DNA from: an uncultured Pseudomonas sp.
GTDB lineage: Bacteria > Pseudomonadota > Gammaproteobacteria > Pseudomonadales > Pseudomonadaceae
Direction: 5' to 3'
DNA length: 64,000 bases
Assembly (NCBI RefSeq): GCF_946886105.1
Contig: NZ_CAMPHV010000003.1
Location: 1-64,000 of the forward strand
Positions 27,910-36,795 of this stretch are shown here, in pieces (the first letter of the stretch is position 1; each line of letters begins with the position of its first letter). The position numbers and the translations under genes are program-made. Under the pieces are notes generated by a model. That model saw nothing but the letters and a program-made list of their open reading frames with translations, did not search any database and was not told the origin of the DNA.

Positions 27910-28638
27910 ATGGCTAGATGGTGGTTCGTGGCGCTGCTGAGCATGTTCGGTGCGCTCGATGCACAGGCGCAGCAGCCCGCGGCGCAACAGATTCGCTTGG
28001 CCAGCGAAGTCTGGGAAGAGCACACCGAAGCCGACGGCCAAGGCCTGGGCTGGGACATCATGCGCGAGATATTCGAGCCGGCCGGGGTCGAGTTGATCAT
28101 CCAGAGCGTGCCCTATACCCGCTCCATCGGCCTGGTGCAGCGCGGCGAAGCCGATGCCTGGGTCGGCTCGTACCGCGACGAAGTCGACGAGGGCGTGCAT
28201 TACCCGAAGTGGCACTACGACGCCGACAGGATCAGCGCCCTTGGCTTGACGACCCAGCAGGCTCCCAGCTTGGCGACCTTGGGGCAGTATCGTCTGGTGT
28301 GGATGCGCGGTTACGAATATCAGCGCTATTTGCCGAATTTGAACAACTATTGGGAAGTGCAGCGGCGCAATTCGGCGCTCGAGATGCTCAACTACGGGCG
28401 CGTGGATTTTTACATCGACGCCCGTACCGAGATCGAGGACCTGCTCGATAAAACTGCCGATAAATCGCGTTACCGCATTACCGATCTGACCAGCTTGCCG
28501 GTCTATCTGGGGTTCTCCGACAGCCCGCGCGGCCGCGAGTTGGCGCAGTTGTACGATCGACGTATGGAAACATTGGTAAAACAGGGCAGTTTGCGCCCGT
28601 TATTCGAACGCTGGCGGCAACCCTATCCCTTCGATTGA
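27910..28638 (+). CDS. Periplasmic solute-binding protein, family 3
   Basis: The product is about 242 residues with a signal peptide (MARWWFVALLSMFGALDAQA). The rest resembles amino-acid-type binding proteins: RLASEVWEEHTEADGQGLGWDIMREIFE, VPYTRSIGLVQRGEADAWVGSYRDE, and LFERWRQPYPF at the end. No permease or ATPase lies nearby, so it may be an orphan sensor-type protein rather than a transporter part. The stop overlaps the next open frame, and a GAGG serves the retropepsin gene. Confidence 0.82.
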   Translation: MARWWFVALLSMFGALDAQAQQPAAQQIRLASEVWEEHTEADGQGLGWDIMREIFEPAGVELIIQSVPYTRSIGLVQRGEADAWVGSYRDEVDEGVHYPKWHYDADRISALGLTTQQAPSLATLGQYRLVWMRGYEYQRYLPNLNNYWEVQRRNSALEMLNYGRVDFYIDARTEIEDLLDKTADKSRYRITDLTSLPVYLGFSDSPRGRELAQLYDRRMETLVKQGSLRPLFERWRQPYPFD

Positions 28639-28649
28639 GGAATGGACGT

Positions 28650-29300
28650 TTGACTCACTGGTTGAAATTAATCTGCCTCGGCGCGCTTCTCTCGGCCTCG
28701 GGCGCGGTTTGCGCGGCCTCCCAGGTGTTGGTGGTCGGCCTGTTTCCCGGCGCGGCGGTGCTCAACGTCGACGGCCAACGCAAGCTGGTGAAGGTCGGGC
28801 AGACGGGGCCAGGCGGTGTCGTGGTGGTCAGTGCGGACAATCAGGGCGCGGTGTTGCGCGTGGATGGCGTGGAGCGCCGCTATGGTCTCAGCCGCGAGTA
28901 CAGTGACGGATTTGCCGAGGCGGCCAAGACGCAGTTGAGCATTGCCAAAGGTATCGGCGGGCATTACTGGGTGGCCGGTTCGGTGGATGGCCATCCCGTG
29001 CAGTTTCTGGTCGATACCGGCGCCACCTCGATTGCCCTCAACGATGGCCATGCCCGCCGTCTGGGCATCGACTATCGGGTGGTCGGCCGGCCGCTGCAGG
29101 TCAATACCGCCAGCGGTACGGTGCGCGGCTGGCGGGTCAACCTCAAGAGCGTCAAGGTCGGCACCTTGGAGGTGCTGGGTGTGGAAGCGGTGGTGCTGGA
29201 AGGCGGATCGCCGACCGAAGCGCTGCTCGGAATGAGCTTCCTCGGTCGGGTCGGCATGCGCGTCGAGCAGGACTTGCTGGTGCTGGAGTCGAAGCACTAG
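28650..29300 (+). CDS. Retropepsin-like aspartic protease (TIGR02281-type)
   Basis: The product is about 216 residues: a signal or anchor segment (LKLICLGALLSASGAVCA), an SH3-like N-terminal part, and a retroviral-type aspartic protease domain (~100-216) with VQFLVDTGATSIALN (catalytic Asp near residue 122) and the closing LLGMSFLGRVGMRVE. Such enzymes act as dimers in the cell envelope. The best start is a TTG at 28650, nine bases after GAGG; an earlier TTG at 28635 is possible. The TAG stop is the terminal TAG of an inserted palindromic element. Confidence 0.85.
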   Translation: MTHWLKLICLGALLSASGAVCAASQVLVVGLFPGAAVLNVDGQRKLVKVGQTGPGGVVVVSADNQGAVLRVDGVERRYGLSREYSDGFAEAAKTQLSIAKGIGGHYWVAGSVDGHPVQFLVDTGATSIALNDGHARRLGIDYRVVGRPLQVNTASGTVRGWRVNLKSVKVGTLEVLGVEAVVLEGGSPTEALLGMSFLGRVGMRVEQDLLVLESKH

Positions 29301-29472
29301 CAGGCCGTTGAAGAACGTAGGCGAGGCAGCCGAGACAAGGCCTAGGCGTCCCCGCAAAAGCAGCCGAAAAAGCGCAGTTTACGTGCTGTAAATGAGCATT
29401 TTGACGGGCTCGCACGCGAGGCCGTTTTTAACGCCGTATCGGCAACGCAGGCAGTTTTCAACAGCCTGCTAG
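29298..29472. repeat. CTAG-type palindromic element, copy 4
   Basis: The ends are CTAGCAGGCCGTTGAAGAACG and TTTTCAACAGCCTGCTAG, with CTAG on both sides. It is a little longer than the others because of an insertion around 29342-29357. Its left TAG is the stop codon of the retropepsin gene. It is in the same orientation as copies 2 and 3. Confidence 0.88.
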
Positions 29473-29622
29473 AAGCAGCGGCAAGTTATAAGCCTCAAGC
29501 GAAAAGCCGAGGCCCTTGCAGCTTTCCGATCCTTATCATCGGTAATTCAGGCTGACCCGCCAGTGGGGCCTGCTGTTACAATGCCGTCCTCGCGATTTCC
29601 GCCTTTTTATTAGGAGCATCCG

Positions 29623-30243
29623 GTGCCTGTCGTGTTCGTCGCCGCCTCCCAGCTGCCTACGCCTTTCGGCGTGTTCACCATGCATGGCTTTCTCGAAACG
29701 GCCTCGGGTAAGGAACACGTCGCCTTGACCTATGGCGATGTAGCCGACGGCGCACCCGTGCTGGGGCGTTTGCACTCCGAATGCCTGACCGGCGATGCCT
29801 TGTTCAGCCTGCGTTGCGACTGCGGTTTTCAGCTCGAAGCGGCGTTGCGCGCGATAGCCGCCGAAGGCCGCGGCGTATTGCTGTATCTACGCCAGGAAGG
29901 CCGTGGCATCGGCCTGCTGAACAAGATCCGCGCTTACGAGTTGCAGGATGGTGGCGCCGATACCGTGGAGGCCAACGAGCGCTTGGGCTTCGGCGCCGAT
30001 CAGCGCGACTACGCGATCTGCCTGCCGATGCTCGAACACCTGGGTATCAAGGAGCTCAAGCTGATGACCAACAATCCGCGCAAGGTCAAAGCCTTGGGCG
30101 ATATGGGCATCAACGTCGCCGCCCGCGTGCCGCTGCAGATTCTGCACAACCCGCACAACAAGAAATACCTCGCGACCAAGGCCGGCAAGCTCGGCCATAT
30201 GCTCGGCAGCCTGCACCAGGGCGAGGTCGAGGAAAGCCTGTGA
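29623..30243 (+). CDS. ribA: GTP cyclohydrolase II
   Basis: The 206-residue product starts riboflavin synthesis from GTP. The zinc ligands are Cys54, Cys65 and Cys67 ([17 protein letters not shown]) and the active site has [15 protein letters not shown]. Translation begins at a GTG at 29623 after TAGGAG. It supplies the activity that the C-terminal domain of RibBX seems to have lost, and is followed by a gene overlapping it by four bases. Confidence 0.96.
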   Translation: MPVVFVAASQLPTPFGVFTMHGFLETASGKEHVALTYGDVADGAPVLGRLHSECLTGDALFSLRCDCGFQLEAALRAIAAEGRGVLLYLRQEGRGIGLLNKIRAYELQDGGADTVEANERLGFGADQRDYAICLPMLEHLGIKELKLMTNNPRKVKALGDMGINVAARVPLQILHNPHNKKYLATKAGKLGHMLGSLHQGEVEESL

Positions 30244-30656
30244 CCCGCAGCGAAGTGCGCCAGCGGCTGGCCTGGGCCTGGTGGCGACAACTGGCCTACA
30301 CCCTGGCGCCGCTGCTGGCGTTCAACCTGCTGTTCGGCGCCGACCAGCAAACCGGTGTGTTGACCATGCCCCTGTTTATTGCCGGGCTGGCCTCGATGTT
30401 CGTCAGCCTGCCCTTGTTCGGTGCCTACAAGCGCGCACTGGTGACCACCGAAAAGGCCCTGGATAGCGACGAGGAACCGGCCGCCTGGCTGGAGTTGGCG
30501 CGCTGCCGCCGTCTGGCTTTTCTCGGCGCCGGTCTGCCAGCCTGGATTGCCGCCATCGCGGTATTCGCTGGCCTCGAAGCCATTCCCCTGGTGTTGCTGG
30601 CGCTATCGAGCGTGGTGTTGCTGTACCTCTACCGCATTCCCCGCCAGCTCGGCTGA
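30240..30656 (+). CDS. Small inner-membrane protein of unknown function
   Basis: The product is about 138 residues with four probable membrane helices ([76 protein letters not shown]). Translation would start at a GTG at 30240, overlapping the ribA stop by four bases, and end one base into btuF (TGATG). This tight packing with ribA and btuF is the main support. No function is evident. Confidence 0.75.
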   Translation: MTRSEVRQRLAWAWWRQLAYTLAPLLAFNLLFGADQQTGVLTMPLFIAGLASMFVSLPLFGAYKRALVTTEKALDSDEEPAAWLELARCRRLAFLGAGLPAWIAAIAVFAGLEAIPLVLLALSSVVLLYLYRIPRQLG

Positions 30657-31450
30657 TGCGCCTGCTCGTCTGCCTGCTCGGGTTGCTGGCGTGGCCGCTA
30701 GCGGCGGCCGAGCGAGTGGTCAGTCTGGCGCCGTCCTTGAGCGAGATCGTTCTCGAACTGGGCGCCGCCGAGCTGTTGGTCGGCGTGCTGGACGGCGGCG
30801 AACGACCGCCGGCCCTGGCCCATCTGCCTTCGGTTGGCCGCTACGGCCAGCTGGAAATGGAAAGCTTGCTCAAGCTACAGCCCGACCTGGTGCTGCTCTG
30901 GCCGGACAGCATCAGCCGCGCCCAGCGCGAGCAGTTGCAGGGTTTCGGCATTCCGCTGTTGGTCACCGAGCCGCGCAATCTGGCGAATTTGGCCGAACAA
31001 TTCAGCGAGATCGGCGCCCGTATCGGCCGTACCGAACAGGGCCGGCGCTTGCGCCATGACTTCAACACGCGCCTGGCCGAGTTGCGCACCCGCTATCGGC
31101 GCGAGCGACCGTTGCGGGTGTTCTATCAGGTCTGGGACAAGCCGCTGTACACCATCGGTGGCCGACAGATCATCAGCGACGCGTTGGAGGTCTGCGGCGG
31201 CGAGAACCTTTTCGCCGACCTCGAACTACCGGCGCCGCAGGTCAGCGTGGAGGCGGTGCTGCAACGTGATCCCGAAGTGATACTCGCCGGTAGCGCTGCG
31301 CAGCTCGAAGCCTGGCGGCGCTGGCCCCAGCTCAGCGCGGTAGCCCGAAAGCAACTCTGGCAGGTGCCGGATAAGGGCCTGGAACGGCCGAGTTTCCAGA
31401 TGCTGGGCGCTACCGAGCGGCTGTGCGAGCAGTTGGCCGAGGCGCAGTGA
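30656..31450 (+). CDS. btuF: Cobalamin-binding periplasmic protein, BtuF-like
   Basis: The 264-residue product has a signal peptide ([18 protein letters not shown]) followed by the BtuF start ERVVSLAPSLSEIVLELGA, then VGRYGQLEMESLLKLQPDLVLLW and VFYQVWDKPLYTIGG. It belongs to the class III binding proteins that deliver vitamin B12 to an ABC importer. The btuCD genes are not in this window. The convergent gene on the other side is a B12-riboswitch-controlled TonB receptor, which strengthens the assignment. Confidence 0.9.
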   Translation: MRLLVCLLGLLAWPLAAAERVVSLAPSLSEIVLELGAAELLVGVLDGGERPPALAHLPSVGRYGQLEMESLLKLQPDLVLLWPDSISRAQREQLQGFGIPLLVTEPRNLANLAEQFSEIGARIGRTEQGRRLRHDFNTRLAELRTRYRRERPLRVFYQVWDKPLYTIGGRQIISDALEVCGGENLFADLELPAPQVSVEAVLQRDPEVILAGSAAQLEAWRRWPQLSAVARKQLWQVPDKGLERPSFQMLGATERLCEQLAEAQ

Positions 31451-31488
31451 TGCGGGGTGTTCCTCAGCGCCAATCTATATCAGCGAGC

Positions 31489-31664
31489 CGTAGCCCGGAT
31501 GAAATCCGGGAGCGAACGGGCGGGCGATAGATCTTCCCCGGATTGCATCCAGGCCACAACGGCTTGGCGGGTTGCACCCGCCGTAGGTTGGGCTGAACTC
31601 CGCGAAGCCCAACACAGCGCCCCTGTTGATCCCGTTGGGCTTCGCAGGCTCAGCACCAACCTAC
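31489..31664. repeat. Two REP-like palindromes between btuF and btuB
   Basis: 31489-31558 is a GTAGCCCGG-family palindrome (AGCCCGGATGAAATCCGGG with CCCCGGATTGCATCCAGGC). 31583-31664 is a second type, with ends GTAGGTTGGGCTGAACTCCG and GGCTCAGCACCAACCTAC; a half of that type recurs at 52139. They fill the convergent gap and may terminate both transcripts. No gene is seen here. Confidence 0.75.
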
Positions 31665-31698
31665 GAGTTGCGCTTTGGCATCGGCTTGTCGGTATCGC

Positions 31699-33633
31699 TT
31701 AGAAGCGGTAGCCGACGCTTAACTGCACCTGTTCTTCGGGCGCGGCATAGAGTCCCTTGCTGCCGGGTAAGAAGCTCGAGTAGGTGGCGTAGCTGTCATA
31801 GCGTTTGCCAGTCAGGTTGTTGACCCGCAGTTTGGCGTTGAGTCGCTGGTAGTCGTAGTTCAGGCCGAGGTTGAACAGGGTATAGCCGCCCTCGCGCGGC
31901 AAGGCATGGGCGTTGTCGCTGGCGACGTAGCGCGGGCCGGTGTAGTTGGCTTCCAAGACGGTGGTCAGGCCATCGAGTAGCCGATAGCCGAGGCTTATGC
32001 CGGCGGTGTGCCGGGCGACCCAGGGCACGTCGTTGCCCTTGAAGCTGCCGGATCGATACTCGGCGTCGGTGAAGCTGTACTGCCCGCTAAGCGTCAGGCG
32101 CTCGGTGAGTTCACGTTGAGCTTCAAGCAGCAGGCCGTCGCGGCGGGTGTCGTCGAGATTGACGTTGGCGCCGGGGAAGCCGAACACGGCGTCCGGCCCT
32201 GGGGCGGTACTGTCGAAGGCGATCTCGTCCTGCAGATCGAGGCGATAGAGGCTGAGCTGATAGCGCTGAACCGCATCCTGCCACTCGATGCCGGTTTCCC
32301 AGGACAGGCCGGTCTGCGGCTTGAGAAAGTCGGCTCCGGGGATGATGTAGCCGTTGTCGTCGACGTTGGCGAAGCGCAGCACGTCTTCGCGCTTGATAAA
32401 CAGGCGCGCCCGCTCATTGGCCTGCCAGCTGAGGCCCAGGCTGGTGCTGTCTTCACGGTCGGTGTGGCGCAGGCCGGTGCTGTGATTGCGGTCTTCCGCT
32501 TCGCTGGTGCGATAGCCCAGGGTCAAGTTGAGGCCATGGCCGAGAGGCTGGCTCAGTTGGCTGTACCAGTCGCGTTGAGTTTGTCGGAACAAGATGGCAC
32601 CGAAGCCGGAAACCCGCTCGTAATCGCTGGTGATGTGATCGTGGCCAACTAACCACTCGCTGCGGCCGAGGGGCGTATCCCAGTGGGCGGTCAAACGCGG
32701 GCTGAGCGTTTCGACCCGGGTATCCTGGGTCAGGGGCTGGGACAGGTAGGCGACCGAATCGCTGTCGCGATAGCTGTAGTCGAAGTTCGCCGTCCAATGC
32801 TCGCTCAGACTTTGCTGGATGGCGAAGCGGTTGACTGCGGTTTTGCTGTCGCTGAAGTCCAGCGGCTTCACGGTCGCCTTGCGGTCGGCGTGGCGTTGCG
32901 CCTCGCTGAGCGCGCCGGGCAATCTCAATTCATCATCGATGGTCTGATATTCGTAAAGCAGCCAGCCCCCTTGGTGGTCGTAGCGCAGGCGGCTGAACAA
33001 ATTGCTGTAGCTGGCATTGTTGTTATCGCGATAGCCATCCGAGTGGCGGGCTTCGCCGCTGCCGTAGAGGCTAAATCCGCCACCCAGATTCTGATTGAAG
33101 TGTCCGCGATAGGCCTCCAGGTCATGGCTGCCACGGCTGGCCTCGAGATAGCCTTCGTTCTCGCTGGGGCGCCGGGTAATGATATTGACCACCCCGCCCA
33201 CCGCCTGATCGCCATAAAGCACGGTGCCGGCGCCGCGAATGATTTCGATACGCTCGATATTGCTCAGCGGCACGCTGTTGAGGTTAGCCGCTTCCTGGCT
33301 CGGATTGTTCAGACGGCGTCCATCCACCAGCACCAGGGTATTGTTCGCCGCATTGGCGCCGAAGCCGCGCAGGCTCAGAGCTACGCGGTTGCCGTCGCCC
33401 AGCGTATCGTGGATCTGCAAACCGGCCTGGGTGCGCAGTACGTCGACCAGGCTGCTGGCGGCGCTTGCTTCGATCTGTTGGCGATCGATTACCGCGACGC
33501 TCGCCGGTGCCGGGGTTTGCAGCGGCGTGCCACGGCTAATAATCAGCGGCTGGGCCTGGTAGGGCTCGATGGGCTGGGCGTTTGCGGCTATGGGCGCCAA
33601 CGCCACAGCCAGGGCAATAGGGGATAACTTCAT
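31699..33633 (-). CDS. btuB: TonB-dependent outer-membrane receptor, BtuB-like
   Basis: The product is about 644 residues: signal peptide (MKLSPIALAVALAPIAANA), plug domain (~30-150; QTPAPASVAVIDRQQIEAS, LRTQAGLQI, LSLRGFGANAANNTLVLVDGRRLN, GTVLYGDQAVGGVVNIITRR) and a 22-strand barrel closing with VQLSVGYRF. The start at 33633 gives the signal peptide; the open stretch above it is riboswitch RNA. A cobalamin riboswitch upstream and BtuF in the convergent operon indicate vitamin B12 uptake. Confidence 0.93.
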   Translation of the reverse strand: MKLSPIALAVALAPIAANAQPIEPYQAQPLIISRGTPLQTPAPASVAVIDRQQIEASAASSLVDVLRTQAGLQIHDTLGDGNRVALSLRGFGANAANNTLVLVDGRRLNNPSQEAANLNSVPLSNIERIEIIRGAGTVLYGDQAVGGVVNIITRRPSENEGYLEASRGSHDLEAYRGHFNQNLGGGFSLYGSGEARHSDGYRDNNNASYSNLFSRLRYDHQGGWLLYEYQTIDDELRLPGALSEAQRHADRKATVKPLDFSDSKTAVNRFAIQQSLSEHWTANFDYSYRDSDSVAYLSQPLTQDTRVETLSPRLTAHWDTPLGRSEWLVGHDHITSDYERVSGFGAILFRQTQRDWYSQLSQPLGHGLNLTLGYRTSEAEDRNHSTGLRHTDREDSTSLGLSWQANERARLFIKREDVLRFANVDDNGYIIPGADFLKPQTGLSWETGIEWQDAVQRYQLSLYRLDLQDEIAFDSTAPGPDAVFGFPGANVNLDDTRRDGLLLEAQRELTERLTLSGQYSFTDAEYRSGSFKGNDVPWVARHTAGISLGYRLLDGLTTVLEANYTGPRYVASDNAHALPREGGYTLFNLGLNYDYQRLNAKLRVNNLTGKRYDSYATYSSFLPGSKGLYAAPEEQVQLSVGYRF

Positions 33634-33738
33634 CGATAAATCCTCAAAAGACGGAATACTTTTGAGGAGGGCAGGGACAAGCACCGGGCAAGGAGGCGTT
33701 AGCCAGCGCTTGACGGTGATGCCCTCCGCAACACCAGT

Positions 33739-33912
33739 CGGTACAACCTGTACCGAGGCAGGTCTCCGGGCTGCCGACGGTCTTTCCCACCTTCCCGGGC
33801 GTGCCCAGTGGTCTTCGAGAAAGACTGCGCTTGCGCGCTGTCGGTTACCGTTGCGGGGGCAGCGCAGGCGTTGCGGCTGTCGATGACAGCGGCGCACCTA
33901 ACTTCCCTTTTC
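33739..33912 (-). promoter_or_regulatory. Cobalamin riboswitch upstream of btuB
   Basis: On the minus strand the conserved pieces appear in order: GGGAAGTTAGGTGC, GCTGCCCCCGCAACGGTAA, GACCACTGGGC, GGGAAGGTGGGAAAG and GCAGCCCGGAGACCTGCC (the B12 box at about 33758-33775). Adenosylcobalamin binding would shut off btuB. Confidence 0.95.
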
Positions 33913-33927
33913 ACGCTGAGCCTTCCC

Positions 33928-34007
33928 AGACCGCTGAAAAACTACCTGCGTTGCCGATACGGCGTTAAAAACGGCTGCCTCGGCTACGTTTTTCAACGGT
34001 CTGCTAG
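33928..34007. repeat. CTAG-type palindromic element, copy 5 (internally deleted)
   Basis: It keeps both ends (AGACCGCTGAAAAACTACC and TACGTTTTTCAACGGTCTGCTAG) and the GCGTTAAAAACGGC block, but is about 80 bases instead of about 145. It lies between the 3' end of dxs and the start of the btuB riboswitch. Confidence 0.8.
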
Positions 34008-34063
34008 GGGCTTTAGCGACCTCGGACAAATAAAACGTCGCGCACCTTAAGCCGCTGCGACGG

Positions 34064-36001
34064 CTAAAGCAATGTGCTCTGACGGCTGACCGGCAGCTCG
34101 TCGTCGGCGGCCAGGCCGGCGAGGCGCTCGCGTATCGCCGCTTCGATGCCGGCTTCGTCGAGGCCGCATTCGGCGAGCATCTGCGCCGGCTTGGCGTGCT
34201 CGACGTAATAATCCGGCAGGCCGAGGTGGAGCATCGGCTTGAGGATCTGCTCGCGGGCGAGGAATTCGCTGACGGCGCTGCCGGCGCCGCCCATGATGCT
34301 GTTTTCCTCGATGGTCACCAGCAGGTCGTACTCGGCCGCCAGCTCGCGGACCAGTTCCTCGTCGAGCGGTTTGACGAAGCGCATGTCGACCACTGTGGCA
34401 TCCAGGGTCTGACCGACCTTCAGCGCTTCGCGCAATTGCACACCGAACACCAGCAGGGCGACGCGGTGGCCTTGGCGGCGCACCAGGCCCTTGCCGATTT
34501 CCAGGGGGCGCAGGTCCGCATCGATAGCCGCGTTCGGGCCGCTGCCGCGTGGGTAACGCACCGCCGCGGGGCCGTCGAACAGGTGACCGGTGGTGAGCAT
34601 GCGGCGCAGTTCGTTCTCGTCGCTCGGGGTCATCACCAGCATGCCGGGGATGCAACGCAGGTAGGACAAATCGAAGCTGCCGGCATGGGTCGGGCCGTCT
34701 TCGCCGACCAGGCCGGCGCGGTCGATGGCGAACAGCACATCGAGATGCTGCACCGCGACGTCATGGATCAGTTGGTCGTAGGCGCGCTGCAAAAACGTCG
34801 AATAGATCGCCACCACCGGTTTGACCCCGTCGCAGGCCATGCCGGCCGCCAGGGTCACCGCGTGTTGTTCGGCGATCGCCACGTCGAAATAGCGCTCCGG
34901 GTAGCGCTCGCTGAACGCCACCAGGTCCGAGCCTTCCTTCATCGCCGGAGTGATGCCGACCAGGCGCGGATCGGCCGCGGCCATGTCGCACAGCCATTGA
35001 CCGAAGACGCTGGAGTATTTGGGGCCGCTGACTTGCGGCTGCACCGCCACGGGCGACTTGATCGGATCGAGTTTGGTGATCGCGTGGTAACCGATCGGGT
35101 CGACTTCGGCGGGGGCGAAGCCTTTGCCTTTTTTGGTGACCACGTGGAGAAACTGCGGGCCGTCGAGGTCGCGCATATTGCGCAGGGTGGCGAGCAGGGT
35201 CGGCAGGTCGTGACCGTCGATCGGGCCGATATAGTTCCAGCCCAGCTCCTCGAACAGGGTGCCAGGGACCAGCATGCCCTTGGCGTGCTCTTCGGTCTTA
35301 CGGGCGATTTCCCAGGCGCCGGGCAGGCGCGACAGCACCTTCTTGCTGCCCTCGCGCATGCTCGCGTAGGTGCGGCTGGAAAGAATCTTGGCCAGGTAAT
35401 TGGACAGGCCGCCGACGTTCTTGGAGATCGACATGTCGTTGTCGTTGAGGATCACCAGCATATTGGCGTTGATGTCCGAGGCGTGGTTGAGCGCCTCGAA
35501 GGCCATGCCGGCGGTCAGCGCGCCGTCGCCGATCACCGCCACCGCCTTGCGCTTGCTGCCCTGCAAGCGGGCGGCGCAGGCCATGCCCAGGGCCGCGCTG
35601 ATGCTGGTGCTGGAATGGCCGACGCCGAAGGTGTCGTAATCGCTCTCGCTACGCCGCGGGAAGGCGGCGATACCATCTTTCTGGCGCAGGCTGCCCATCT
35701 TCTCGCGGCGGCCGGTGAGAATCTTGTGTGGATAGGCCTGATGGCCGACATCCCACACCAGGCGGTCGTCCGGGGTGTCCAGGACATAGTGCAGGGCCAC
35801 GGTCAGCTCGATCACGCCAAGGCCGGCGCCGAAGTGCCCGCCGGTCTGCCCGACCGTATACAGCAGGTACTGGCGCAGTTCGTCGGCCAGGGTTTCCAGC
35901 TCGGCCTCGCCCAGGCGGCGCAACTCGTCCGGCGTGTTGGCGCGGTCGAGCAGTGGCGTCAGCGGGCGTTCGCGGGGGATCTCATGGAAGGTCGTCGGCA
36001 T
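34064..36001 (-). CDS. dxs: 1-deoxy-D-xylulose-5-phosphate synthase
   Basis: The 645-residue thiamine-diphosphate enzyme makes DXP for isoprenoids, thiamine and pyridoxal. Motifs: [18 protein letters not shown], the cofactor segment [19 protein letters not shown]...NDNDMSI, transketolase-type [23 protein letters not shown], and the C-terminal [20 protein letters not shown]. It is somewhat longer than the P. aeruginosa protein as I recall it, mainly at the C terminus. It normally follows xseB-ispA; here it stands alone with a divergent SUI1 gene upstream. Confidence 0.96.
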   Translation of the reverse strand: MPTTFHEIPRERPLTPLLDRANTPDELRRLGEAELETLADELRQYLLYTVGQTGGHFGAGLGVIELTVALHYVLDTPDDRLVWDVGHQAYPHKILTGRREKMGSLRQKDGIAAFPRRSESDYDTFGVGHSSTSISAALGMACAARLQGSKRKAVAVIGDGALTAGMAFEALNHASDINANMLVILNDNDMSISKNVGGLSNYLAKILSSRTYASMREGSKKVLSRLPGAWEIARKTEEHAKGMLVPGTLFEELGWNYIGPIDGHDLPTLLATLRNMRDLDGPQFLHVVTKKGKGFAPAEVDPIGYHAITKLDPIKSPVAVQPQVSGPKYSSVFGQWLCDMAAADPRLVGITPAMKEGSDLVAFSERYPERYFDVAIAEQHAVTLAAGMACDGVKPVVAIYSTFLQRAYDQLIHDVAVQHLDVLFAIDRAGLVGEDGPTHAGSFDLSYLRCIPGMLVMTPSDENELRRMLTTGHLFDGPAAVRYPRGSGPNAAIDADLRPLEIGKGLVRRQGHRVALLVFGVQLREALKVGQTLDATVVDMRFVKPLDEELVRELAAEYDLLVTIEENSIMGGAGSAVSEFLAREQILKPMLHLGLPDYYVEHAKPAQMLAECGLDEAGIEAAIRERLAGLAADDELPVSRQSTLL

Positions 36002-36289
36002 CAGGCTGATCGTTATAGGTGCAAAAGATGCCGCAGTTTACCTGAAAGCCATCGCAAGCTTTAAGCCATAAGTCCGTCTACCGGCGTAGCGCCGACTCGT
36101 CGGCGAAAAAGGTCGGCAAATCGGCGACTAATGGCGCAATTTGCCCTTAGCATCCGGGCACTTTGCCGTTACACTGCGCGGCCTTCAAACCCGCGCCCCG
36201 TGTGCGGGTGCGCTGCCCCTGCCAGAGTGGGGCTCCGCGGTCGACTCGCGTCGGCCAGTCGCTATCCTGACCCCTTCGAGGACAAACCG

Positions 36290-36661
36290 GTGGTCAAGAA
36301 AGCTTCCTCATTAGCCGCCCTCGGCGGTTTGGTGTATTCCACCGACAGCGGCCGGCATTGCCCGGATTGCGCTCAGCCGGTGGATGCCTGTATCTGCAAG
36401 AAAACCCTGATCCCGCAAGGCGACGGCATCGCCCGCGTGCGCCGTGAAAGCAAAGGCCGCGGCGGCAAGACGGTGACCACCATCAGCGGCGTGCCCCTGG
36501 CTGAAGAGCCGCTCAAGGAGCTGGCCAGTGCACTGAAGAAGCGCTGCGGCTGCGGCGGCGCGCTGAAGGACGGGGTGATCGAGATTCAGGGCGATCACGT
36601 CGAGTTACTGCTCGAAGAATTGGGCAAACGCGGCTTCAAGGCCAAGAAATCCGGCGGTTAG
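36290..36661 (+). CDS. SUI1/YciH family translation factor
   Basis: The product is about 123 residues. An N-terminal stretch has two Cys pairs (CPDCAQPVDACICKK), followed by the SUI1 fold: GIARVRRESKGRGGKTVTTISGVPL, LKKRCGCGGALKDGVIEIQGDH and LLLEELGKRGFKAKK. Bacterial YciH influences start-site fidelity. Translation likely begins at a GTG at 36290; CGAGGACAAACC precedes it. It stands directly before speA, an order I recall from elsewhere in the P. aeruginosa chromosome. Confidence 0.88.
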   Translation: MVKKASSLAALGGLVYSTDSGRHCPDCAQPVDACICKKTLIPQGDGIARVRRESKGRGGKTVTTISGVPLAEEPLKELASALKKRCGCGGALKDGVIEIQGDHVELLLEELGKRGFKAKKSGG

Positions 36662-36795
36662 TCGGTCTGCTGATCTAAGGTTTCCTAATCGCGGCGGTCT
36701 TTCAAGCATCGCCGCATTCGGCTTATTTCCGATTTTTTAATCCGTACCCGCCCAGGCTCTGCCGGGGGCATCAATCGCCAGCAAGGGAGACACCG

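Noticed and set aside
33634..33897. BtuB with an 88-residue N-terminal extension
   Set aside because: That stretch is the cobalamin riboswitch RNA; a clean signal peptide begins at the ATG at 33633.
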